Origin: Oliverpabstia intestinalis
GTDB lineage: Bacteria; Bacillota; Clostridia; Lachnospirales; Lachnospiraceae
Direction of reading: 5' to 3'
Assembly: GCF_009696065.1 (NCBI RefSeq)
Contig: NZ_VUMS01000007.1
Location: 62,001 to 126,000 of the forward strand
DNA length: 64,000 nucleotides
Shown here: one piece after another, positions 49,978-58,619 of the stretch
Layout: each line of letters begins with the position of its first letter
How positions within the stretch are numbered: position 1 is the stretch's first letter
Program-made: the position numbers and the translations under genes
The notes under the pieces: generated by a model
What the model was told of the DNA's origin: nothing
Databases searched by the model: none
The model's input: the letters and a program-made list of their open reading frames with translations, nothing else

Positions 49978-52035
49978 ATGACAGAACAAAAGATAACCAT
50001 GACGATGGAGCAGGTGGAACAGGAGATGGAAGAGTATCGCAGGATTTTTGATGTGGTGCGGCTCATCGAAGAAGAAACGATCCAAATGATGGAAGAGGGC
50101 AGGGAGGAAGAAGTTGATCCTGAGAAAGTGGCCTGCTATTCATTCTGGAAGAAAAACAGGCAATGTAAGAACTGTATATCTGCAAGAGTACTCAGGGAAA
50201 AGAACCAGGGGACCAAACTGGAGTTTGCGGGAGAAGATATTTATCAGGTAACTGCCTGCTATATGGAAATAGATGGAAAAGCATATGTAATGGAACTGGT
50301 GAAAAAACTGAACGAAGAATTCCTTCTGGACGCAGAGGGATGTGAAAAACTGGTTCGAAAACTGGACGGATATAACCAGGATCTTTACATTGATGCTCTG
50401 ACAGGCTCTTACAATCGAAGATATTATGAGGAACGACTGAAAGGAAAAGAAACTTCTGCCGGTGTGGCAGTTATAGATCTGGATGATTTTAAATTGTGGA
50501 ATGATACATATGGACATGGAGCAGGAGATGTGGTGCTACAGACAGTGGTGAAAGCGATCCGTCAGTCCACACGGAAAACAGACAGTCTGGTACGCTATGG
50601 AGGGGATGAATTTCTTCTGGTCATGCCGGATGTTTCCGATGAAGTTTTTCTGAAAAAACTGGAATATATTCAGAAGCAGATCAGGGACGCGGATATTCCC
50701 GGTTTTTCCAGAATGCGTCTTTCTGTCAGTATCGGAGGCGTGACAGTCCGAGAAGAAGTTATGGAAGAGGCAGTACGAAAAGCAGACCGGCTGATGTATC
50801 AGGCGAAAATCCAGAAGAATATGGTGGTGACTGAAAGAAAATCAATTGATGCGGATGGAATGATTCATCTGGAAGAAGAGATAAAGCGGACAAAACAGCT
50901 GATCATGATCGTAGATGATTCTGAGATAAACCGTGAGATCCTTGCGTCGATTCTGGAAGAAGATTATCAGATCATTGAAGCAGAAAACGGAGAAGCCTGT
51001 CTACGTCTTTTGCAAAAGTATGGAACTGAGATATCGTTGATTCTTCTGGATATTGTAATGCCCGGCATGAATGGATTTCAGGTTTTACATGATATGAACA
51101 AAAATCACTGGATCGAAGACGTTCCGGTTATCATGATTTCCAGTGAAGACTCCGAAAAGAGTATACGACGGGCTTATGAAATGGGAGTATCAGATTATAT
51201 CAGCCGTCCATTCGATGGAAAGGTTGTCTATCAGAGAGTATTCAATACGATCAAGCTGTATGCAAAACAAAGAAGACTGATCACGCTGGTAACGGATCAG
51301 GTTTATGAGAAGGAGAAAAACAACCGGATCATGGTGAGTATTCTGAGTCGGATCATAGAGTTTCGAAATGGTGAAAGTGGACTGCATGTGGAACATATAA
51401 ACAAACTGTCCGGTATGCTCCTGGAACGTCTGGTACAAAAAACCGACAAGTATCATCTGACCTGGACGGATCAGTATCTGATCACAGTAGCTTCTGCTCT
51501 TCATGATATCGGGAAAATCGGGATCGATGAGAAAATCCTGAACAAGCCGGGTAAACTGACACCGGAAGAATTTGAACTGATGAAAATGCATACGATGATA
51601 GGGGCATCCATGCTGAAACGGCTGGAAATATATAAAGAAGAACGGCTGGTGCAGATTGCCTGTGAGATCTGCCGCTGGCACCATGAACGGTATGACGGAA
51701 GCGGATACCCGGATGGACTAAAGGGGGAAGAGATTCCGATTGCAGCTCAGGTGGTTTCTATTGTAGATGTCTACGATGCATTGACGAGCCCGAGAGTCTA
51801 TAAAAAAGCATATTCTCATGAGAAAGCGATGCAGATGATCCTGACCGGAGAATGCGGTGTGTTTCAGCCTTTGCTTCTGGATTGTTTTTATGATATTCAG
51901 GAGGAAGTACGGAAGGTGATAAAGGAAAAAAGCGAAAAAGAAGGAAAAATATCCGGATTTGAACTGACAGATCTGAAAGAAACTCTGAAAAACAGTCATC
52001 TGATCGGTGATTTAAAACCAGAAAAGAATCACTGA
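49978..52035 (+). CDS. GGDEF-REC-HD-GYP protein (c-di-GMP synthesis and breakdown)
   Basis: 685 aa in one chain. N-terminal region (1-130) has CYSFWKKNRQCKNCIS, a Cys cluster that could bind metal or sense redox. GGDEF domain about 135-290 with the intact RYGGDEFLLVMP. A receiver domain about 310-425 has LLDIVMPGMNG (Asp) and SRPFD in place of the usual Lys-Pro. HD-GYP domain about 455-640 has ALHDIGKIGI and HHERYDGSGYPDGL, the full metal and c-di-GMP motif. It can likely both make and hydrolyse c-di-GMP. Follows SulP by 22 bases. Confidence 0.9.
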   Translation: MTEQKITMTMEQVEQEMEEYRRIFDVVRLIEEETIQMMEEGREEEVDPEKVACYSFWKKNRQCKNCISARVLREKNQGTKLEFAGEDIYQVTACYMEIDGKAYVMELVKKLNEEFLLDAEGCEKLVRKLDGYNQDLYIDALTGSYNRRYYEERLKGKETSAGVAVIDLDDFKLWNDTYGHGAGDVVLQTVVKAIRQSTRKTDSLVRYGGDEFLLVMPDVSDEVFLKKLEYIQKQIRDADIPGFSRMRLSVSIGGVTVREEVMEEAVRKADRLMYQAKIQKNMVVTERKSIDADGMIHLEEEIKRTKQLIMIVDDSEINREILASILEEDYQIIEAENGEACLRLLQKYGTEISLILLDIVMPGMNGFQVLHDMNKNHWIEDVPVIMISSEDSEKSIRRAYEMGVSDYISRPFDGKVVYQRVFNTIKLYAKQRRLITLVTDQVYEKEKNNRIMVSILSRIIEFRNGESGLHVEHINKLSGMLLERLVQKTDKYHLTWTDQYLITVASALHDIGKIGIDEKILNKPGKLTPEEFELMKMHTMIGASMLKRLEIYKEERLVQIACEICRWHHERYDGSGYPDGLKGEEIPIAAQVVSIVDVYDALTSPRVYKKAYSHEKAMQMILTGECGVFQPLLLDCFYDIQEEVRKVIKEKSEKEGKISGFELTDLKETLKNSHLIGDLKPEKNH

Positions 52036-52116
52036 CAGGGTAGAAAAACTGGTAATTATGTGATAAGATAAATGCAACGTGTTAAAGTGAAAAAGTGTTA
52101 GAGGAGGAATAGTGTT

Positions 52117-52722
52117 ATGTATATTACATGTCTGGATGTGGAAGGGGTGCTGGTTCCGGAGATCTGGGTGGCATTTGCCGAGGAGAGTGGAATTCCGGAA
52201 CTGAAGAAAACAACCAGAGACGAACCGGATTATGATAAGCTGATGAAATGGAGACTGGGTGTACTGAAGGAGCATGGGCTTGGGTTGAAAGAGATTCAGG
52301 AAACCATCGAAAAGATTCAGCCACTTCCGGGCGCAAAAGAATTCTTAGATGAATTAAGAAGTTTCAGCCAGGTTATCCTGATCAGTGATACCTTTGCAGA
52401 ATTTGCCAGTCCACTGATGGAAAAACTGGGACGTCCCACATTATTCTGCAACAGTCTGGAGGTTTCCGGGAACGGAGAAATCACAGGATATAAGATGCGT
52501 GTGGAACAGACAAAACTGACCACTGTAAAAGCACTGCAGTCTATCGGATTTGAGACGATTGCCAGTGGAGATTCCTATAACGATCTGGGAATGATCCAGG
52601 CAAGCAAGGCAGGCTTCTTATTCCGAAGCACGGATAAGATCAAAGCAGAGTATCCCCATATTCCGGCTTATGAGACCTATGACGAACTGCTTGGTGCTAT
52701 CAAAAAAGCAATGGCAGAGTAA
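52117..52722 (+). CDS. thrH: ThrH-type phosphoserine phosphatase/homoserine kinase
   Basis: 201 aa HAD-superfamily enzyme. Motif I is CLDVEGVLVPEIW (the Asp is the nucleophile), motif II in LISDTFAEF and motif III/IV in SGDSYNDLGM. It matches ThrH, which dephosphorylates phosphoserine and can move the phosphate to homoserine. GAGGAG precedes the ATG. It is 80 bases after the c-di-GMP gene, possibly not the same operon. Confidence 0.88.
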   Translation: MYITCLDVEGVLVPEIWVAFAEESGIPELKKTTRDEPDYDKLMKWRLGVLKEHGLGLKEIQETIEKIQPLPGAKEFLDELRSFSQVILISDTFAEFASPLMEKLGRPTLFCNSLEVSGNGEITGYKMRVEQTKLTTVKALQSIGFETIASGDSYNDLGMIQASKAGFLFRSTDKIKAEYPHIPAYETYDELLGAIKKAMAE

Positions 52723-52774
52723 ATAAAATATTAAAATCACAGGATGGAAGCAGGATTTTGCAAGAAAAAACATA

Positions 52775-52803
52775 TTGACATAGTATGTAATTAATAATAT
52801 GAT
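52775..52803 (+). promoter_or_regulatory. Strong promoter upstream of tcdA
   Basis: TTGACA (52775-52780), a 17-base spacer and TATGAT (52798-52803). Confidence 0.8.
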
Positions 52804-52809
52804 AGCAAT

Positions 52810-52964
52810 ATCCGGTTCAGTTGCAGAAGAGACTGCGAAAAGAGACAACAGACAGCTGGACAGGATATAATTGTGACCGGGAGTACTACTGCCCGGTTAT
52901 AATTATATTTACACAGGAATCGGTCCGGTGAACCGGTTCTGAGAACGAGAACAGGGAGAATGAT
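52810..52964 (+). promoter_or_regulatory. Structured 5' leader of tcdA
   Basis: About 155 untranslated bases with two clear stems: ATATAATTG...ACCGGG with CCCGGTTATAATTATAT around AGTACTACTG, and GGTCCGGTGAACCGGTT. A further GACTGCGAAAAGAGAC segment precedes. No known riboswitch signature is recognised. Confidence 0.45.
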
Positions 52965-53732
52965 ATGTTAAATCAGTTTTCAAGAACACAGTTGCTGCTG
53001 GGTGAAGAAGCCATGGAAAAGCTGAAGAATTCAAGAGTGGCTGTTTTTGGTATCGGCGGTGTCGGCGGATATGTCTGTGAGGCACTGGTGCGAAGCGGTG
53101 TCGGAGCCTTTGATCTGATCGATGATGATAAGGTATGCCTGACCAATCTGAACCGTCAGATTATCGCTACGAGAAAAACCGTAGGAAAATATAAAACGGA
53201 TGTGATGAAAGAACGGATGCTGGAGATCAATCCGAATGTGGATGTGCATATCCATAAGTGCTTCTTCCTTCCGGAAAATGCAGATGAATTTCCATTTGAA
53301 GAGTATGATTATGTGGTAGATGCAGTAGACACCGTGACTGCAAAAATTGAACTGGTAATGAAATGCCAGGAAAAAGGCGTGCCGATTATGAGCAGCATGG
53401 GAGCCGGCAATAAGCTGGATGCCAGCCAGTTCAAGGTGGCTGACATTTATAAAACCAAGGTATGCCCGTTGGCCAAGGTTATGCGCCGGGAACTGAAGAA
53501 GAGAAGAGTCAGAAAATTAAAGGTTGTTTACTCGGAAGAACTGCCGAAACGTCCGATTGAGGATATGTCCACCAGTTGCAGAACAAACTGCATCTGCCCG
53601 CCGGGAGCCGCACACAAATGTACGGAACGACGAGACATTCCGGGCAGTGTGGCATATGTGCCATCGGTAGCAGGATTGATCATTGCAGGAGAAGTCGTGA
53701 AAGATCTGACAACCGTGAAAAAACAGAAATAA
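52965..53732 (+). CDS. tcdA: tRNA threonylcarbamoyladenosine dehydratase TcdA
   Basis: 255 aa E1-like (ThiF/MoeB) enzyme. ATP-binding loop VFGIGGVGGYVCEALVRSG (about 25-43), DDDKVCLTNLNRQI and the late Cys in SCRTNCICPPGAA. TcdA cyclises t6A37 in tRNA to ct6A with ATP. It lies 43 bases before LarE; the two may form an operon behind the structured leader. Confidence 0.88.
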   Translation: MLNQFSRTQLLLGEEAMEKLKNSRVAVFGIGGVGGYVCEALVRSGVGAFDLIDDDKVCLTNLNRQIIATRKTVGKYKTDVMKERMLEINPNVDVHIHKCFFLPENADEFPFEEYDYVVDAVDTVTAKIELVMKCQEKGVPIMSSMGAGNKLDASQFKVADIYKTKVCPLAKVMRRELKKRRVRKLKVVYSEELPKRPIEDMSTSCRTNCICPPGAAHKCTERRDIPGSVAYVPSVAGLIIAGEVVKDLTTVKKQK

Positions 53733-53775
53733 AGCAGAAATCAACCAGAAATCAACCGGAAAGGAAAGACAGCAT

Positions 53776-54597
53776 ATGGAAGAAATGATTACAAGAGAAC
53801 AGATGGAAAAACTGAAAAAACTGCAGGATTATTTGAGAAGTCTGGAATCTGTTGCAGTAGCATTTTCCAGTGGTGTAGATTCCACATTTTTATTAAAGGT
53901 GGCAAAAGACATGCTGGGTGATAAGGTGATGGCAGTGACTGCCCAGTCCTGCTCTTTCCCCAAAAGAGAGTTAAAAGAAGCGATTGCATTCTGTGAAAAA
54001 GAAGGAATCAAACATGTGATCTGTGAATCTGAGGAATTGAGTATCGAGGGATTTGCCCAGAATCCGAAGAACCGCTGCTATCTGTGTAAAAAGGAGCTGT
54101 TTGAAAAGATTAAGAAGATCGCCGCTGATAACGGTATGAAAGCCATCGTGGAAGGTTCCAATCTGGATGATAACGGAGATTACCGTCCGGGACTGCAGGC
54201 AGTCGCCGAGCTTGGAATCAAAAGTCCGTTACGTCACTGTGATCTGACAAAAGCAGACATTCGTGCACTGTCCCATTACTTGCATCTGCCGACTTGGGAG
54301 AAACAGTCTTTCGCCTGCCTGTCTTCCCGCTTTGTATACGGAGAGACGATCACAGAAGAAAAACTTGGCATGGTAGATAAGGCAGAACAGCTGCTTCTGG
54401 ACATGGGATTTCATCAGGTACGTGTCCGCATCCACGGTATGATGGCGCGAATCGAGATTGATCCTTCCGAGTTTGGAAAACTGATGGAAGAGGAAAACCG
54501 GGAAAAAATTGCAAAAACACTGAAAGTGTACGGATTTACTTATGTAACGCTGGATCTGATGGGATATCGTACCGGAAGCATGAATGAAACATTATAA
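53776..54597 (+). CDS. larE: ATP-dependent sacrificial sulfur transferase LarE
   Basis: 273 aa PP-loop enzyme. VAFSSGVDSTFLLKVAK is the ATP pyrophosphatase loop and NRCYLCKKELF holds the Cys that donates sulfur for the nickel-pincer cofactor of lactate racemase. Ends GYRTGSMNETL. No LarA, LarB or LarC is seen in the window. AAGG at good spacing before ATG. Confidence 0.9.
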   Translation: MEEMITREQMEKLKKLQDYLRSLESVAVAFSSGVDSTFLLKVAKDMLGDKVMAVTAQSCSFPKRELKEAIAFCEKEGIKHVICESEELSIEGFAQNPKNRCYLCKKELFEKIKKIAADNGMKAIVEGSNLDDNGDYRPGLQAVAELGIKSPLRHCDLTKADIRALSHYLHLPTWEKQSFACLSSRFVYGETITEEKLGMVDKAEQLLLDMGFHQVRVRIHGMMARIEIDPSEFGKLMEEENREKIAKTLKVYGFTYVTLDLMGYRTGSMNETL

Positions 54598-54657
54598 ACA
54601 TATAGTACGCATATTAATATAGAAGAAATAAATACATATACAGATCTGAGAACGATA

Positions 54658-54707
54658 AAAAGCCCCCGACAATGGAGAAAATTTTCCAGTGTCGGGGCTT
54701 CGTTTTT
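54658..54707 (+). terminator. Terminator after larE
   Basis: AGCCCCCGACA/TGTCGGGGCT arms with an inner TGGAxAAA/TTTTCCA pair and TTCGTTTTTG. The stretch 54598-54966 holds nothing else recognisable. Confidence 0.9.
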
Positions 54708-54966
54708 GCGAGCGGTAAGCCAAAAACAAATCTTTATTATGACAGCACTGACCGTGAGCAGGTGAATCAGATTTTATGATCGTCAGATACTGGATTGCCG
54801 GTAAATCGCATAGGAAATTCCGGCAGTATTGGAAAACAAAGGGTTTGTCAATAGAGTTTAAAAAATTTATAAAATTTTTCAGAAAAAGGTAGGCAGATGA
54901 AGAGAAAACAGATATAGTTATTATTTATCAAAGAAAGAAAAAATCAGAGAAGTTAAAGGAGAAGCG

Positions 54967-56280
54967 ATGGAACATTTGGCGTGGTATGAACTGTTACTGC
55001 TGTTTTTTGCCGCATCTTTTCTTGGATGGGTGCTGGAGACTGCAGCGGCAGATATTAAACAGAAAAAATTTGTAAATCGTGGTCTGGTGACCGGTCCGTT
55101 CTGCGTGATGTATGGTATCACGACGGTACTTTTAACGGTAGGGCTTGGAGAATTGCGTGGTATCTGGTTGTTTTTATTTTCTGCAATTTATGCGACGGTG
55201 GTGGAATGGATCGGGGGTCACCTGATCGAACGGTTATTTCATCAGCGATGGTGGGATTATTCCGGGAAAAAAGGGAACTTGGATGGTTATATCTGCCTGG
55301 GTGCTTCTGTGTTCTGGGGTGCTCTGGGATTTGTGATGGTGACCTGGGGAAATGATCTGCTGTTCCGGTTGATGGCGCTGCTGCCGTTGCTGCTGGTAAA
55401 AATTTTACTTCTGGTACTGGCTGGCCTCCTGGTGGTAGACATTCTGGCTTCTTATATTCTGCTTCGTGGTTACGGAAACAACATCCGCCAGTGGGAGGAG
55501 GCAGATAACCGGATTCGCAAAGTCACGTTACGATTGCAAAACTGGATCGGAACGGTCATTGCACGACGAATCCGAAAGGCATACCCGAAAGCAGCGGAGA
55601 CAAAAATCGAAGAGAAAAAGGCAGCGAAAGTGACCTCCACGGTATTTGCCGCCGGATGCAGTTTTTATAAAATTGTTCTTTTATTTTTCTGCGGAGCCTT
55701 TCTGGGTGATCTGACAGAAACCGTTTTCTGCAGGATCACTGCCGGTGTCTGGATGAGTCGCAGCAGTGTAGTCTGGGGACCGTTCAGCATCGTGTGGGGA
55801 CTGGCAATCGCGCTGGTCACTGCCCTGCTATACAAATACAAAGATCGTTCTGATTCCTTCCTTTTCGGTATGGGAACCTTTCTCGGTGGCGCTTATGAGT
55901 ATCTGTGCAGCGTCTTTACGGAACTGGTATTCGGTAAAGTATTCTGGGATTACAGTGAGATCCCGTTCAACCTGGGCGGCAGGATCAATCTGTTATACTG
56001 CTTTTTCTGGGGCATCGCTGCGGTGGTCTGGTTCAAACTCCTGTATCCGCGTTTGTCCGACTGGATCGAAAAGATTCCGATGAAAACGGGAAAAATCATC
56101 ACCTGGGCACTGATCCTCTTCATGTGCTGCAACATCGTGATGTCCTGCATGGCACTGATCCGGTACGACGCAAGGGGAAAAGGCGTGTCTGCAGAAAATA
56201 CACTGGAAGAATGGCTCGACGAACATTACGACGATGCCCGGATGCAGCGGATCTATCCGAATGCGATCACCGCATCATGA
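54967..56280 (+). CDS. CmpB-family (ABC-transporter type IV) membrane protein, internally duplicated
   Basis: 437 aa, about 11-12 membrane segments. Two halves repeat one theme: FLGWVLETAAADIKQKKFVN then GPFCVMYGITTVLL (about 17-55), and FLGDLTETVFCRITAGVWMS then WGPFSIVWGLAIALV (about 245-285), each followed by a WWDYSG or FWDYSE segment. That pattern defines the family PF06541 and shows a duplication and fusion. Function is unknown; likely a lipid- or envelope-related permease. AAGGAG precedes ATG. Confidence 0.8.
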   Translation: MEHLAWYELLLLFFAASFLGWVLETAAADIKQKKFVNRGLVTGPFCVMYGITTVLLTVGLGELRGIWLFLFSAIYATVVEWIGGHLIERLFHQRWWDYSGKKGNLDGYICLGASVFWGALGFVMVTWGNDLLFRLMALLPLLLVKILLLVLAGLLVVDILASYILLRGYGNNIRQWEEADNRIRKVTLRLQNWIGTVIARRIRKAYPKAAETKIEEKKAAKVTSTVFAAGCSFYKIVLLFFCGAFLGDLTETVFCRITAGVWMSRSSVVWGPFSIVWGLAIALVTALLYKYKDRSDSFLFGMGTFLGGAYEYLCSVFTELVFGKVFWDYSEIPFNLGGRINLLYCFFWGIAAVVWFKLLYPRLSDWIEKIPMKTGKIITWALILFMCCNIVMSCMALIRYDARGKGVSAENTLEEWLDEHYDDARMQRIYPNAITAS

Positions 56281-56401
56281 GCAGTGAACGGAAAAAATAA
56301 AGACCAAAAAACTCTGTCTCCAGTGGCATCAACCAGCAGCTGAAAAACCCGCGCTCCCGCCCCAGTTTCTCGGCGTCCGCGGAGCCGATAAATAAGAAAA
56401 T

Positions 56402-56607
56402 TCAAGAATTTTCCCCTTTTAGCGCCTGCGTAATCCCCTTCACCGAAGAAGCATACTCCATCGGCGCCATCCCCGTAGCCTTCTTAAACTGCTTCGAAAA
56501 ATAAGGCAGCGAACTATAAGACAAAAACCCTGCGATCTCCGTCAGATTTTTCCGTCCGTCCCGGATCATATCCTTTGCCCGCTGAATCTTCAGTCCGTTA
56601 AAAAAAG
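56402..56607 (-). pseudogene. AraC-family regulator, C-terminal stub
   Basis: LKIQRAKDMIRDGRKNLTEI and FLSYSSLPYFSKQFKKATGM are the two helix-turn-helix motifs of an AraC regulator; it ends ITQALKGENS. The right end is cut at about 56607, exactly where the ABC permease sequence begins on the other strand. Bases 56281-56401 hold nothing recognisable. Confidence 0.85.
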
Positions 56608-57491
56608 CGTCGAAAAGAGAGAAAAAAGACTGGATTGCCGCATATATCCTGATTGCATCCGTTACCCTGGGTCTGCTGGTGTTTTATATCTGGCCGTTTA
56701 TCCAGAATGTCTGGTTCAGTTTTAATGATGTAAACAAATTTAATATGTCTACTTTTGTAGGTCTTGCGAACTACAAAGAAATGATCGGTGATAAAGAAGT
56801 ATGGAGAACCTTCGGCAATACCCTGAAATACGTTATCGTAACCGTACCGGTAGGGCTGGCGTTATCCACTTTCCTTGCGGCTTTACTGAATGCAAAGATC
56901 AAAGGAAAATCCATTTACCGTACCCTGTATTTCCTTCCTTCGGTTACCATGTCTGCAGCTGTGGCCATGGTCTGGAAATGGATCTACAATGAACAGATGG
57001 GTATCCTGAACAGCGCTATCAAAGCCATGGGAGGAACCGGTCATAACTGGCTGACTGATTCCAAGACAGCATTGTTTATGATTATGATCGTAGGTCTCTG
57101 GATGACGGTTGGTTATAACATGATTATCTTACTGGCAGGTATGCAGGGAATCAACAGTGTGTATTACGAAGCAGCCGCTATCGACGGTGCAAGCGAAATT
57201 ACTCAGTTTTTTAAAATCACGGTACCGATGCTGACACCGACAGTCTTCTTCGTTATGATTACATCCATCATCAGTGGTTTCCAGGTTTTTGATACTGTTT
57301 ACATGATGATCGGCAAAGCAAGTCCGGCATTCGAGGCAACACAGACCGTTGTGGCACTGTTTTACCGGACAGCGTTCGACTATGGTTATAAAGGATATGC
57401 AGCAGCTATTTCTATTCTGATCTTCGCAGCGATTATGATCGTGACCGTGATCCAGATGATCGGACAGAAGAAATGGGTGAACTACGACTAA
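56601..57491 (+). pseudogene. Sugar ABC transporter permease (MalF type), start lost
   Basis: The frame reads KKASKREKKDWIAAYILIAS from about 56601 with no start codon, then the membrane part YIWPFIQNVWFSFNDVNKFN and the EAA loop YYEAAAIDGASEITQFFKIT. Only GTG at 56679 could begin a shortened protein. It is one half of a CUT1 sugar importer. The expected sugar-binding protein gene is missing, and an AraC stub fills its place, so a rearrangement cut the operon. It remains close to the second permease. Confidence 0.8.
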
Positions 57492-57505
57492 GGAGGAGTG
57501 AGAAC

Positions 57506-58336
57506 ATGAAAGGTAAATTTAAGCTAAATCACCTGATCGTCCATCTGATCCTCCTGGTCGGAGTGATCGTGGTTGTATTTCCATTTGCATGGATGATCCT
57601 GACATCATTTAAAACATCCGGTGAGGCGATGAAGATTCCGCCGACAATTTTCCCGGAAAAATTCGTTACAACGGCATATCATACCATTGTAACTTCTGCA
57701 ATTCCGTTTGCAACTGTTTATATGAATACGATCATTACCACCGTGGTTACCACACTGGTACAGATTGTATTCTGCTCCATGGCAGGTTATGCGTTCGGAC
57801 GTATCGAATTCCCGTTCAAGAATGCAATCTTCATTCTGGTGTTATCTGTACTGATGGTACCTGGACAGATCTTCCTTCTGCCACAGTATCAGATCGTTCA
57901 GAAACTGGGACTGCTGGATACGATCCCGGCACTGTTTCTGCCAAACCTGTTCAGCGCGTTCGGTACTTTCCTGCTGAGACAGTTCTTCATGTCTCTGCCG
58001 AAAGAACTGGAAGAAGCAGCCATTGTGGACGGATGCGGACGTTTCCGTATCTTCGCACAGATCATGCTGCCGCTGATCAAACCGGGTATCGTGGCAATGT
58101 CCATCTTTACCATCAAGTTTGCATGGAATGACTTCATGTGGCCTCTGATCGTCAACACTTCTATGAATAAGATGACACTGGGACCTGCACTGTCTACCTT
58201 ACAGGGACAGTACACCACAGAGTATCCGATGCAGATGGCAGGTGCGGTTCTCGCCGTACTGCCGCTGGTAGTGATGTTCTTCATCTTCCAGAAACAGTTC
58301 ATCGAAGGTGTTGCTCAGTCCGGTATCAAGGGCTGA
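57506..58336 (+). CDS. Sugar ABC transporter permease (MalG type)
   Basis: 276 aa with six membrane segments and the EAA loop ELEEAAIVDGCGRFRIFAQI. Second permease of a CUT1 carbohydrate importer; ends FIEGVAQSGIKG as typical. AGGAGTGAGAAC before ATG 57506, 14 bases after the MalF-type stop. Sugar is not known. No ATPase gene is nearby, as usual for shared MsmX-type ATPases. Confidence 0.9.
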   Translation: MKGKFKLNHLIVHLILLVGVIVVVFPFAWMILTSFKTSGEAMKIPPTIFPEKFVTTAYHTIVTSAIPFATVYMNTIITTVVTTLVQIVFCSMAGYAFGRIEFPFKNAIFILVLSVLMVPGQIFLLPQYQIVQKLGLLDTIPALFLPNLFSAFGTFLLRQFFMSLPKELEEAAIVDGCGRFRIFAQIMLPLIKPGIVAMSIFTIKFAWNDFMWPLIVNTSMNKMTLGPALSTLQGQYTTEYPMQMAGAVLAVLPLVVMFFIFQKQFIEGVAQSGIKG

Positions 58337-58405
58337 TGCTCAACCTATTGACAATGTAGGAAATCACATGCTACTATAATCCACAGAATTGTGGGTTTCA
58401 AATGA

Positions 58406-58575
58406 GAAAAAAAGATTTCGGGACTTTCAGTTCCCGGAATCTTTTTCTTACTTTACAGGAAATTGCTTTCCTGTAAAGTAAGAAAAGCTCCGCGAGGATG
58501 CGCACTACGGCGTATAAGGTAGATGTCGCAAGCGACCGCCCCAGGCGCGAGAATGTGCAAAGGCACATTCTTTGT
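58406..58575. terminator. Stack of hairpins in a gene-free stretch
   Basis: First AAAAAAGATTxCGGGA/TCCCGxAATCTTTTT (58406-58450, terminator of the permease operon), then a perfect 17-base stem TCTTACTTTACAGGAAA with loop TTGC (58446-58483), then GAATGTGCAAAGGCACATTC near 58553. Only the first is likely a terminator. The stretch 58337-58619 has no gene. Confidence 0.7.
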
Positions 58576-58619
58576 TCTATATATAAGGAAAGTCATGAAG
58601 AGGACAGGGAGAAAAAAGA

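Noticed and set aside
58351-58382. TTGACA and TATAAT as a promoter before the TtcA-type gene
   Set aside because: The spacing is about 21 bases, too long for a normal sigma-A promoter, and a terminator follows at once.
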